Source of the DNA: Echinarachnius parma
Taxonomy: Eukaryota; Echinodermata; Echinoidea; Clypeasteroida; Echinarachniidae
NCBI GenBank assembly: GCA_037951105.1
Contig: JBAMJV010010616.1
Span: 1-64,000 of the forward strand
Length of the DNA stretch: 64,000 nucleotides
Reading direction: 5' to 3'
Of the stretch, positions 23,456-36,900 are shown one piece after another. The notes beneath the pieces were generated by a model that made no database searches, was not told the DNA's origin, and saw nothing but the letters and a program-made list of their open reading frames with translations. Position 1 is the stretch's first letter. Each line of letters starts with the position of its first letter. The position numbers were made by a program, and so were the translations under genes.

Positions 23456-23807
23456 GTTGAATTGAATCTATGGTGCACAGATTGTTCTATTTCGAACATT
23501 TTATTGCTCAAATAGTCAATTTCAAAGCAGTAATCAATATCTTTATATTAGCAGATAAGTTGTTAATATATTCTTTTACATGGTAGGTATTGAAAGCGAT
23601 CGTTTCATTTTTTGTAAGTGGGGTTTTTTCCCCAATACCGTTATTTGGCACAAAAAAAAAAAAGTGTACCAGATAGTTTTCGATTCATCAAATAGTGCTT
23701 ATGGATATTACATTATCACAATGGCCCTAATTATCATCAGTGGCACATGTTTAATCCATGTTAACTGAAATAATATATATAGAAATAACCAGTAAACCGG
23801 TTAATCT

Positions 23808-24374
23808 TAAAGGGATAGTTGAGTTTTTATATAGCGGGCGCTACACAAAATAATTTGTTTGCGAGATAATGATAAACTGAGTGTCAAATTCAAAGGAGCA
23901 TACAATTTTAATGACAAAATAAATTTTATTTGATGAAATTCGGTTCAGAAATCGCTGAAATATCCGTAAACATAACCATTTGTAATAAATGTGGGGCCCC
24001 ACCCTTATTCAATAATTTTGAACCAGCCGTTAACAAATTTTTAAAAATGCTTCCTCTTTTCAAAAATTTTCAAAAGAGGTTTTTAATTAGTTGTTGATTA
24101 TCTCTCTATCTAATCACTATTTCAACAAAACATCACATGCACAATATTTTATTTAAAATGGTGGAAACCGATGAGTGTTTAGAGAGCGCCCTCTTGAGTT
24201 TTTAACGGCTCTTTTTTTAATGATAACAGGCTCTTTACATAAGTCATTTGTAATTTTGAATTCCTTTTGAGTTATAACTTTTAGTTTGTAATATAATGGT
24301 GAAGATTTTGGTTAATAAAATTCAGTTTGACCAAAACTGTACTCTCTGTACCAGAACTCAACTATCCCTTTAAG
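23808..24374. mobile_element. MITE ~567 bp, TIR AAAGGGATAGTTGAGTTTT (copy A)
   Basis: The ends cttaaagggatagttgagtt and aactcaactatccctttaag are inverted. Conserved interior landmarks are gggcgctacacaaaata, tttgaaccagccgttaa, tgcttcctcttttcaaaa, gagcgccctcttgagttt and ttgaccaaaactgta. Other copies lie at 39667-40022 (partial), 61427-61968 and 63761-64000. It is non-coding. Confidence 0.88.
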
Positions 24375-24667
24375 AATATTCAAAGTTGGCTAGCCCATTA
24401 ATAGTTGACATGTGCCATTGTTTCCTCTCATTAACACATTAAATTCATCTATAAAACATGTCTCTTGATATTCCAATGACATATTGTAACAAGTCACTAT
24501 ACATATTGTGTCCATCATATAATTGGAGATCTGTTATCCTATCACTGGTATGCCAAGACATCTTTTGTCTGGTAGTTATGGAAGAAGGGTTTCATAACAT
24601 GACAAATTATCCGTAAATTATAAATTGTGTAAAAACAAGAGTAAATGATGAGTGGAAATCAATATAC

Positions 24668-24963
24668 TCACACTGAGCGCACTGTTTTATATTTCCTTTT
24701 ATTTTCTCTAAGGGTGCATGTAGATGCTATAACCAGGTTAATATTTGATTCCAGTTCAGTTATTCTTTCATCGTTTCTACCTGATTGTCGTTTCCAGTAA
24801 CGCACCTGACTTTCAAGTTTCCTTAATGTTTTTCGGTTTGCTGCGATAAGAGCTTCTATGACACCTACATCGATCGTTTCCTCGTCCTTGGGGGTATATA
24901 TGGTTGAACATAGTTTGATGTTGTTTTGGCTTACAGGTTGTAGATCCAGGTTCCCTACCAAAC
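24668..24963 (-). CDS. Receptor exon 5: charged cytoplasmic tail, probable coiled coil
   Basis: The acceptor is atttatctttttgcag|gt, and phase 1 gives [16 protein letters not shown]. 97 residues follow to TGA 24670-24668. The second half is rich in Lys, Arg, Glu and Leu ([40 protein letters not shown]), with spacing like a short coiled coil. Tyr317 lies in STIYTPK, which is not a canonical ITIM. The stop codon overlaps a strong donor (agt|gtgagt), so a longer alternatively spliced tail is possible. Linking this exon to the receptor rests on phase and strand across an 11-kb intron and is less certain than exons 1-4. Confidence 0.55.
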
Positions 24964-27900
24964 CTGCAAAAAGATAAATAAATATATGTTTTGTATCTCC
25001 AATCTCATTACATACAGTACCAGAAAAAAGGATAAATAAGTCAAATCCGTCAGATCAGCAGTCAAACTGACGATTTGATCATTCACTTCATATATAGCAC
25101 GAAATTACCTGACGGTTGAGGTCATAATTTGATAAATCAAAATGATCATTCAATTTTTAAAAAATCGACCACGCAATCGCCAATTCTTTGAAAACAGAAA
25201 TGAAAAAGAAGCATCAAATTCAAAAGGTCGACGAAAGAGCATTCAATTTAGCGCGGACGGTGTTTATAGGCGTTCAAATATGTATATCCAGCATTCAAAT
25301 CAGTCTGTACAATTTATTTTTTGTATTTTTAAAAAATTGTTTTGATTCATTAGTTGAACATGATAATCGGGAAGTTTAGCCCTACATTTTATACTCCTGA
25401 AGATTTTACCCAAATGTTAAATATGCATAATGTAGATAAATATTTAGAAAAACAATTTTCATGTCTTCATGTAAATTGCAGAAGTATAAAAAAAAACTTC
25501 TCTTCTTTGGAATCTTTTTTACATGTTATTAATAATCCCTTTTGTGCAATAGGAATAACTGAAACATGGTTACGCGACTGCGATCCTAAATATGATATAG
25601 ATGGATTCAAATGTATGGGTAATAATAGAGTAGAACGTCGAGGAGGAGGAGTTGGTATATATGTTAGAGATGATTTAGTTTTTAAACATAGAGTAGATTT
25701 AGACATTAATGTAAATTGTATGGAGTCTATTTTTATTGAGATTCAAAATTTAAATAAAAATATTATTATTGGTGTTAGTTATAGACCTCCGGGTGAATCT
25801 GAAAATGACTTTTTTAAATTAATAAATTCAGTTTTAAATATTGTAAATAGAGAAAATAAATATGTATATTTTATTGGGGATTATAATATTAATTTATTGA
25901 CTGCCGACTCTTGCTCCAAAACAAATGACTTTTTAGATGTATTTATGACAAAATCGATGTATCCAGTAATTCGTTACCCAATTCGCATAACCGATCATTC
26001 AATATCATTGATTGATAATATTTTTACAAATATCATTGATGATGTTTTATCAGGAATTATACTTGCCGATATCAGTGATCATTTTCCTGTATTTTGTATA
26101 TCAAACTCTCAGATAAAACTAAAGAAATCACAGACAATTATGAAACGTGATATTAATGAAAATAACATTAGAAAATGTATTGATCTTTTAAATGATGTTA
26201 ATTGGAGAGTAGATAATGAAGATCCGAATGTGAGTTATAATAATTTCCTGTATCAATTTATGCAGCTATATAATAAATGTTTTCCTTTACGCTCCATTAA
26301 CTTTTAAAGGAAAAGAAGAGATAAACCATGGTTTACTAATAAATTACGTAAAATGTGTAATAAAAAATATAAGTTGTATAAAAAATCCTTTCAAAATCAA
26401 ACTGACTATAGAAAAAGTGTGTATAAGACGTACAGAAATAAGTTGAACCATGAAATTAAACATGTGAAATGCGAATATTTTAAAAATAAGTTTAAAAATG
26501 TGCAATATGATATGAAAGAAACATGGAAGGTAATTAATAAAGCTATAGGAAATTCATTTAAGACTCGTGATACAAATATTGAGCACATTCAAGTTAATAA
26601 TGAACGTGTTACAGATGATTTATGCATTGCTCAAGAGTTTAATAATTATTTCGTTAATATAGGTGCTTCGTTTTGAAATAATGTTCCAAACACTTTAATT
26701 AGATATAATAATCATATGCAATATTTAGAAAAGAATAATGTAACTGCTTTTTTTAACCCTATTACAACTAAAGAAATTATAGATATTGTTTGTGACTTAA
26801 AAAGTAAATCAAGCATTGGTTATGATGAAATTGATATTGTCGTCGTTAAAAGGGTTATTCACATTATATGTTATCCGTTATGTTGTATTTTTAATGAATC
26901 TATGAATAAAGGTATTTTTCCGGAAAAGTTAAAAATAGCAAAAGTCATTCCTGTTTATAAAAATGGATCATTCGATACAATGAGTAATTATCGGCCAATA
27001 TCAGTCTTGCCAGTATTTTCAAAAATCTTAGAAAAATGTTTTTATAACAGATTGATATATTTTTTGAATCAATGTAATTTATTATCAGACAGTCAATATG
27101 GGTTTAGAGCTGGTCGCTCCATATCCTCTGCACTAATTGATTTTGTTTTTAAAGTTTCAAATGCCTTAGATAATAAACAAATTATATTAGGAATATTTCT
27201 CGATCTTAGTAAGGCATTATACGTTAGATCATAAAATTCTTTTAGATAAATTGTATAATTATGGAATACGAGGTGTTTTGTTAAAATGGTTTGAAAGCTA
27301 TTTAACAAACCGAAAACAATATGTTCTTTTTAATAAAATTAAATCTGATTCAAAAACCATAGGATGTGGAGTGCCTCAAGGCTCGATATTGGGACCGTTA
27401 TTATTTCTTGTGTACATGAACGATATTACTCAGGCTTCACAAATATTGCAATGTATTTTATATGCGGATGACTCAACCTTTTTGTGTCTGATAACGATTT
27501 AGATAGATTAGTAACACGATTTAATGATGAGCTTCAAAATATTTCTCAATGGTTGTATATTAATAAATTAATCTTAAATGTAAAGAAAACGAATTATATG
27601 ATTTTTACAAACAAAAAAATTAGAACTGATAATATTGAAGTAAAAATAAATGGAAATGTTATAAAGTGTTGTAATTCACTGACATTTTTAGGTATTCAAA
27701 TTGATAGTAAAATGTCATGGCACGTTCATATTGAAGCAATTTGTAATAAACTCTCGAAAATAGTTGGTATTTTATATAAATTAAAACATTTCCCTGATAA
27801 GATTTTATTAATGATATACAATGCATTGTTTTTATCACAATTAAATTATTGCAATATTGTTTGGTCTAATTCAAATGATTATTGTATGAATAGATTATAT

Positions 27901-30900
27901 AAATTACAAAAGAAGGCAATACGTATTATCTCTGGATCCCATTATCTTGCTCATACAGAACCTATTTTTACTCGTTTTAAATGTTTTAATGTATTTGAAT
28001 TGAATGATTATAATATTGCTATATTTATGTTTTTATGTCATAAAGGTATTATCCCCCCTAGTCTTTCAAACAAATTTCATTTTAATTTTGAAATACATTC
28101 ATATGGAACTAGGCAATCATTACATTTTCATTTACCACTTATTAAAACTTCTGTCTCTAAAAATTCAATTTTCTTTAAAGGACCAATTTAATGGAATGAA
28201 TTACCTCCTCATGTAAAATTAAGCCCAACTTTAAATACATTTAAACAGAGATACAAACAATTGCGTTTTATGTGAATAGCATGTTATTATTTTGTTATAT
28301 GTATGCAATCAGGTGTTAGGTTTTAGGTGTTAGGTGTAAGGTGTTAAGTGTTAGGTTAGGGTTATTTCTTTATGATATTATAAGGGACCAGCTCCACATA
28401 AGACTTCAATGTTCTTTCTTGCCGGTTTCCTCATTCGTATATATAATTGTAGCCTATTTTTTATTTATCTTTCTTAATGTTGTTTGTATGTTCTTTACTT
28501 ATCTGTAAATATCTATGTATGTTTTTATATGTCGAATGGAATAAAATGAATTGAATTGAAATTGAATTGAATATTCATGTAAATGCGAATGTTTACTCGA
28601 ATAATTATTGAACTTCCACACAAATACTTTCATTCAGTCCATATGGGTTATTACAGACAATACAATACAATGTTCCTGATGTAGTCATTCATAATAAGCG
28701 CGGTTCATCATTTCATTATGTGATCTGAATGGTCAAATACGAGTCATTGATGGGCTAAACTCAGTCATGTGATGTCAACATAATTCATTATGTTATCTGA
28801 CTGTCAAATACGTGTTACTTCTGTACATAAACTGAGTCATGTAACATAACATATGTTAATTTTGTTGTCGGTAACATCATAAAATGTTCTCTCAGGATTT
28901 AAAATGCTATGTTATCTGACTGTCAAATACGTGTTACTTCTGTACATAAACTGAGTCATGTAACATAACATATGTTAATTTTGTTGTCGGTAACATCATA
29001 AAATGTTCCCTCAGGATTTAAAATGCTATGTTATCTGACTGTCAAATACGTGTTACTTCTGTACATAAACTGAGTCATGTAACATAACAGATGTTAATTT
29101 TGTTGTCGGTAACATCCTAAAATGTTCCCTCAGGATTTAAAAAGCTATTTCGTGAAGACAATAATATCATTTCGAATCCCTTGGACAGAAATATTCCGTG
29201 ATGTTCCTATCCATCAGAATTTAACATACACTGTTGGACATGAAGTTGGATTTAAAAAAAAGTAACAACCTCATTCTTTTTCCTGTTTTTGCGCCCCATA
29301 ATTTATTTCAGACTAAGTATAATGATTATATAATATGTCCCCTGTCCAAATGCTACCAAGGTACAATGAATGGTTGCATACATTAGCATTAATTATTTAG
29401 CCTTTTGTTTGGAGCTTTGAAAGGCAGGACCTTTGATGATTGGCCCATTTCCCTCTCCAAAGCGTCAAACAAGTCATCGTTATTGGTCATTTCTGTGGCT
29501 GTAAAACTTTCAACCAAAATTGGCACAGAGGCTCTCTAGGCCATACTCCGTCCAACGACATTGGCTACACGCCAAACGATGCTTGTGCCCCACCAGGAAG
29601 GGGTGTCAACATGCAATGCCCTCTATTTTGTTGGAACATCGCAGGTTACGGTCTGTAAAATCCTCAAACGTCATCGAGAGGAGGGTCAATTAAGATTTAC
29701 CGGACGTCCCTGGACTAGGGAATACAGAAGATTGCCGATTGGACACTAGTGATATGTCATTTTAAAACGATACGAGCCGTAACATCCTTGACCGAGCAGA
29801 TGGAAGACAAAGGGTTTGACGATTACGTGCTGACAAGCTCAACTATTATTGCATTCACGAAACGACTTGAGGTTTTGATGGCCCAATGGTGGTATGAGCA
29901 GGTTTTCACTATGGCTTTAAAACACCACTGGTGGTGCCACCGGGACATTCTGTAAAACCACTGTCTCCCCAAGGCCCCAGGGAAACCATTTCCGGCTGCA
30001 AGACGACAACGCTTTGTCCCGGAGGACAGCGGCAGTTAGATCATTCTTGATGAGAAGGGGTTGCAGCAGTTACCATGGCCTGCTTTTTATAATACGAGCC
30101 CTTTTGAGCATGCCTGGGATGTCCTAGCCTTAGCCATCAATGGCAGAGGCAACTTTATCCTTACTCAGCAAGATTTAGTTCGGGCTCTGACCAAAGAGTG
30201 GGACGAGCAGTCCTTTGACAGCGTCAACAAGCTCGATGACAGCATTCTGCGACGTGTTAAGCACTGACACTTGTTAGTGGTGGCCTAATCAGGGGTCAGG
30301 GGTCATATTCGTGACTGACTGACTGATAGACATTGGAATATTGATTTTCATGCAAAAGAATCCCTCTCAACATGTGTCTTCTTAAATACTGACCAAAGAT
30401 GTAAATTGTAAACAAAATCCGTAATACTGCTGTACTGTTGTTTTTGTTTTCATAGGTCCTTTATATACACTTTGCGAAGGATATTGCACTTAAATTCCAA
30501 TGTGATATGATTTTAAGAACTTGATAAATCAAGTATTGCCGTCATATACACTACACATATCATAAATAATTCACAGTGACAGATTTAACTTCCTATAAAG
30601 TTGTGGGCAATGTTATGAACAATGTGTACCGTCCACCGCATAACTTTTATGCCACATCCCTCAGAGCAGCGATTGATCGATATGAGATAATTTTCATTAC
30701 ATCTATGACTACATTTTCTTGCGATGTTATCGATTGCAGGTGTTATTTCCACCGCTGGAAGGAGACACAGAATGTAATTTAAAAGGCTGATACTGCATTC
30801 AAGATGTCATCTACAGGTGAAATGTACACACTAATTATTACACTCGTGTATATTTCATTTTCTGATGCAATGTACTCAAATTACATTTTTTTCTTCTTTT

Positions 30901-33900
30901 TTTTTCTTACTGACAATGATTTCCATAATCACTTCGCAATGCCAACATTTGTTTTAGCTCAGCTGCTTAAGGTGTAATGGTGAAGATTATATTTTAATTA
31001 GACCAAGACAAAGTAAAATGATATATCAGAAGTTATTTTTGTTGTCGGGAACATCACTGTGTTTCCTCCACCACCATACAGAGTGTCCCAGAAAAAAACG
31101 AAACCGGAATTCATGGCAGAAATTTTTCTGTCATAATGAATACTTTTTTTGGTGAGATATTGAAAAGCTCTGTTTCTCTTCTTTCACTTGATGTACAACT
31201 TATGGCACATAATTCACGTATGACTGAATTAAAACAATAGAAAATGGTGTTACAAAAATTCCATTTGCACGCAGAAATTCCAAGTTTGGGTGAGTTTTTA
31301 GGGTAGTAAATGTACTTATTTTAAAAAAGGACAAAAACTGCATACAAATTCATATTTTCATCTTTTATATGACACCTCATGCACCAAAAAATAAACGATG
31401 TATGTCAGAGAACAAGTACAATGAAAACATGCCTTATTTGCCCAAATGAGTAGAAAGTTTAGTTAGGGGTCGCCCAGCTTTCCTGACTTAGCAGCTGACA
31501 ATGGACTTGATGCAAGAGTGAACTTACACAAACATGGGGATCAGGGAAAACATGGGAAACATGCTAGATCAGGAAAAGTACTAATTTGGGCTGAAATCAA
31601 GCATGTTTTCATTGTACTCGTTCTCTGGCATAAATCATTTATTTTTTAATCATGAGCTGTCATATAAAAGATACAAATATTTGTGTGCGGTGTTTGTCCC
31701 TTTTAAAAATAAGTACGTTTACTACCCTAAAAACTCACCCAAACCTGCAATTTCTGCGTGCAAATGGAATGTTGGTAACACCAATTTCCATTGTTCTAAT
31801 TTAGTCATGCGTGCCATAAGTTGTACATCAAATGAAAGAAGAGAAACAGAGTTTTTTATTCATGTATATCTCATCAAAGAAATTATTCATTATGACAGAA
31901 CATTTCTGCCATGAAATCCGGTTTCGTTTTATCTGGGACACTCTGTATTACATCTGTGTAATGTTTTCTTCCTGTTATCTTTATTTGAATTGTCTTTTAT
32001 TGTACAGTGTATGATACCATATTTACAATATAAATGTAAATGATTACACAAAGTTTAGCTTAACCGGGATTCGAACCCGAGCTAGAACTGAGCTAGAAAG
32101 CTTCGCTGTTATAGTTGTTCGTCCCTGAAACCCTTTTCATGTTTTCTTCACAGTATAAATTTTCTCTGTCGTTTCGTTTGTGTATTATTCCTTACTTGTA
32201 ACTCCATCTTATACATGAGCGTTCAATTTCCGTGTTCGTGTTTAATTTCCTCACTCTATTTGTACATGGATGCAATTCAATGTAAAATTGCTAAATCAAG
32301 ACAGGTCAGTAAAATTGCAGAAACAAATTAATTCAGTGTAGTTATTTGATATGAAACTTAATTGAATGCTTCTGATTGTGTTACAAATTCTCGTTCCTGT
32401 TCCCAAGTGCAAAATTGAATGAGGCTTGTGCAGTGTGATATCGATGAAACTGAATTAAACATGCTGAAGTACAAATTCAAATACTTATTAACGAAATTAA
32501 ATGATCATCATACTTCAAAAGTTATACTATTCTAACATCAATTTTTAAAAAATTACCATGCGGACGGGTAAATTTTGGATAACAAGAATTCAATTCTTAA
32601 TAACAAGAATGATTATTTTTATATCACTAAATGTGAATAAATGTTAAAAAGGGCCTGTTGGACCAAAATTCGCACAGCGGCGAAATGTTTCCGCAGCGCA
32701 TTTTAGTAGGCTTGTTAAGGCTCAAAATAGGGTGTTGACTGCATCAATGGAAATTTGGTATATTTTACAGAATTTTTGAAATTTATTCATGGGAATGGGA
32801 TATCCTTTGAAAATTGTGTTTTTATTGAGATATTTGAAGGAGAAACATTTGAAAATAGATGGCCTAGGGTATATCAAGGCCGGTGGATCAATCTAGCTAA
32901 CTATTTCAACGTTTGGTGACCATCTAATCCCTCAAATTCAAGATGGCTACCGACAGCAATGCTAAAATTTGCACATTTTGTGTTATTGTTGAACTCCATA
33001 TATGTATGATATGTCTATAGTATAATCATTACTGGGATGTCAAATTCAATTGTCGACTTATTCTTGGAATTAACTAAGAAGATATTTTAAAAGAGACACA
33101 CAGTCAATTCCTTTTTAAATTAGCCTCATTTGCATATTTATGTATAAGGACACAGAAATGTAATTTATTATGATATTGTCGTCTTCATTGAAATGCTTTT
33201 TAACATTCCCGCGGCGGCCACCTTGGATTTGTGAGACAATTGACGACTGCCAATGCTGACAATAACGTGCTAAAAATATTTGTTTACTTTGATTTACCCT
33301 AGTTTATCAATCTACATAAGTTAAAACATTTAACTATTTAATTATTTCTATAAAGACTACAATTTCATTATATCAAAGATGTGTATACTAATGCATGCAT
33401 TATGCAAATTTGGCTAATTTACATAGATAAAGTGTGCTGATTTTGATGATTCTTCTAAGTTTTGTCCAAGGATGGGTCCAAAATTGATTCAGACATCCAA
33501 ACAATTGTTAAAATAGACACATCACACATGTTTGTACCATGATAAGTTCAAAAGTAAGACAAAATAAACAAAATTCAATATTCCTGCCAACGGCAATCTT
33601 GGATTAGAGGGAGTAGATTGCCACTAAATGTTAACATAATCTGCTAGATTGATCCATTGGTCTTAATATGCCCTATATCATCTATTTCCGAAGGTATTTT
33701 CTCAAGTATCTCAATAAAAGACACCATTTACATAGAATATCCCATTCCCATGAATCTTGCATAAATTATGGAAAATAGGCCTAATTTGCATTGATACAGT
33801 ACGTCTCTTTGGATGAATTTCTTCTTTTGATCCAAGGAATATAAAAATACCATTTTGACAGAATATCTAATTTTCATGAATAAATGTGCATAAATTATGT

Positions 33901-36900
33901 AAATTTTGCCTAATTTGCATAGATACAAAGTGTCTCTTTGGATGGATTTTTTTTCTTTTGATCCAAGAAATATGTGTACCCAGTAAAACAATATCCTAAA
34001 ATGCAGCACGGACCCCTAATATTATACAAGCCTATTATTTTTGTATATCACGTCGCTCTGCATATAATTATAAACCCGGTCACAGCGCGCGGCGCGTGTA
34101 TATTGGCAACAGCGTATTGAACTTTGTCTGACTGGCCGGGTTGCTAAAAAAAAATTCCTACGAACTTTTTGTCCTAATGAATTATTCATATGCAGCGACG
34201 TGGGCTACTCATGAATATTCATAACTAGGATTGAGTTTGAGGGTTATAATTACATTGAGACCATCCTGACCATCAGCGGTTTCCGTGGCCTATTGGTCAC
34301 GCTGTGGATTTCAAACCTTGGTATCATGGGTTCGAATCCTCTCTTATGAATCTTATTTTCTTTTGTCATAATACATGGTGAGTAGCGGTTCATTTAGTAA
34401 ATGTATCATGGAGAGTTTTCACTAATGTCTGATATCCGACCAGTTCGTAGGAATCATGTGCGCATGCGCCAGAGACAAAAAGTTCGAAGGAAAACAAATT
34501 TCGCGGCCGGGTTAGCTCTACGGAATATCCAATTGAAATGGTCATGGTAGGGAACAATTTTTTCTCCAATTATTTAAGAAATATATTGAACAATCGTACG
34601 CATGTTTTAAAATATATACCGAAATGTTTTTAAAACTTGTTTTGATGATCTACTCTATTGAAAAATTATTATTACAAAACATCACATTCAAATTTTTGTT
34701 ATTCAACAAACTGTTGAAACTTAGAGTGTCTGGAGGGCGTGTTAATGACTGCTTTTTATTTTACAGTCCTGTAACTAACCCGGTTATATGTTTTTACTAC
34801 CATTCAAGCATCTCACAATTGTAACTGTTAGTGTGTAATAATAACTTACCAGTTTAAGTTAACATCCTGTTATTCACCCCCCCCCCCCCCCCCCCCCCCC
34901 TCCAATATAGTGCCCCTTGTCGAGAGTCCAGGGGGGCTCAATCATCAGTGGCTTTTATATTTTTTTAATGTTGGCACTCTCAAGATGCGGCTTGAAAGAT
35001 ATTGTAATAAGTTAATCTTAGCGCGCATGGTAATGTAGTAGCGAGAGCCTAGCCTGAGATGTGTCCAGTGGCTCCTATACTGAGAGCCCTTGATTGCTAC
35101 TTCACACTAAGGCGAGTTGAAAGGTCGAGTTGTGGCGAGTTGGGGAAGGCAACAAAAGCTACGTTCACATTTGGGTGAATCCTCGCTGCGCAGATTCGCT
35201 TTTGTATGAATGTATTTGAAAAATATAACTCGCGATAAATCGTGCAGAACTCGTAATAAAAACTTGCGACAATTCGGGACAGACCGGGTCAACTCGGCAT
35301 ATTAACTCGACAAACTCTCCAGAACTCGGAGTAAACTCGGGAAATGGTCCGAAAATGTTCAAACTTGTTTGAAATTTCGACCAGCTTGCATAAACGTGTG
35401 GTTGGTTTGTTTATTCATAATTATATGACTTAAACTCGCATTAACTCGTTTAATTCTCAAAGTCGCTCGTAATTAACTCGCTATAACTCTTTGTAACTTG
35501 TATTGATAACTGGAGAAGAGCGCTGTATGGTTAAGGTCGTGTTGTTCAGGGTGCTTCAGGCTAGTTAATTTCCAATCAAGTTCCATAATTTTATAACTCC
35601 AGGTTAAAAATCAGCCGATGCACGGGCATCGATCGGTTTCGAACTCGGATCCCGTGATTTGGAGTCAAGCGCTTATCTGATCGTGCCACACCACCTGCGT
35701 AAATAATAAAAAAAAACTCTTGCAAAGATCCCCGGGAAAGATCGTATTCAGATCATTGCAACACGTTCCGCGCTCGGTTAACTCGTATGAAGGTGGTATC
35801 TACTCGAATCGCGCTCGGTTCAACTCGTACTATGATCGCGATAAACTCGACTTCGGGCTCGTTAATCACTCGTTAAATTTCCCGAGCGTTCACGAGTTAC
35901 ACGCAAGTTGACAATTATGTCAACTCATCATCTCGGAACTACAATTCGACAAAGTGTGAGAGTAGCAGCGATTTGAACAGTACGTACGCAGTGATTTATG
36001 TTTATTTGCCCGCGTTCAATTATGTCACTCATTATGTACCGGACTATGTTGCGCGGTCTCTAAGATTGTGCATACCAACCAATCACATTTCGAGAAAATT
36101 TGAAGGTGTCATGAAATATAGATTAAATAAACTAACCTTTTCTCCTGAGAAAGACAATTAGACTGGCGACAGACAGTACGGTGATAAACGCCACTGGAAT
36201 CATTATCGAGGCTGTGAGTACTATAATTGGAAATAAAATTAGTTATGGATTTAAGATTCAAGATTGATACGTCGGTGTTGTATATGCATTGGTCACGTGG
36301 CGGTTTATAACATTATCATGCTAAGAAAAACTATATTCCGTTTCCAACCCACCTGCCTAGCATTGAGATACGAATTGAAGGGGGCAATGTTGATATAATT
36401 ATGAAGAATTATGCCAATTATGAAAATCAGTAAGTTATACGATATTACAAGTTCTCAGGACAATATAAAGAAGAAGAAGAAGAAGAGGAGGAAGAAGAAG
36501 AAGTGGAGGAAGAAGAAGAAGAAGAAGAAGAAGAAGAAGAAGAAGAAGAAGAAGAAGAAGAAGAAGAAGAAGAAGAAGAAGAAGAAGAAGAAGAAGAAGA
36601 AGAAGAAGAAGAAGAAGAAGAAGAAGAAGAAGAAGAAGAAGAAGAAGAAGAAGAAGAAGAAGAAGAAGAAGAGAAGAAAAAGAAAAAGAAGAAGAAGAAG
36701 AAGAAGAAGAAGAGGAAGAGGAAGACAAAAGAAGAAGATAGTGAACAATCAAAAACTGATTGCCTATAATATAAAGACATTCAATCATGTTAAACATCTT
36801 AAAGGGAAAACCGCCCCAAAATTATTTTCTAATTTATGAAAGTGAAACGAATTAGTGGTTCATTTGATAACACAAAATTACCGAGCATGATGGCTTAGGG

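Noticed and set aside
20190..34345. Functional tRNA genes at 20190, 34275 or the B boxes near 32060 and 35660
   Set aside because: B boxes are good but acceptor and anticodon stems do not pair; SINE or pseudo-tRNA origin fits better.
36411..36839. Poly-Lys, poly-Glu, poly-Leu, poly-Ser frames
   Set aside because: Simple (GAA)n microsatellite.
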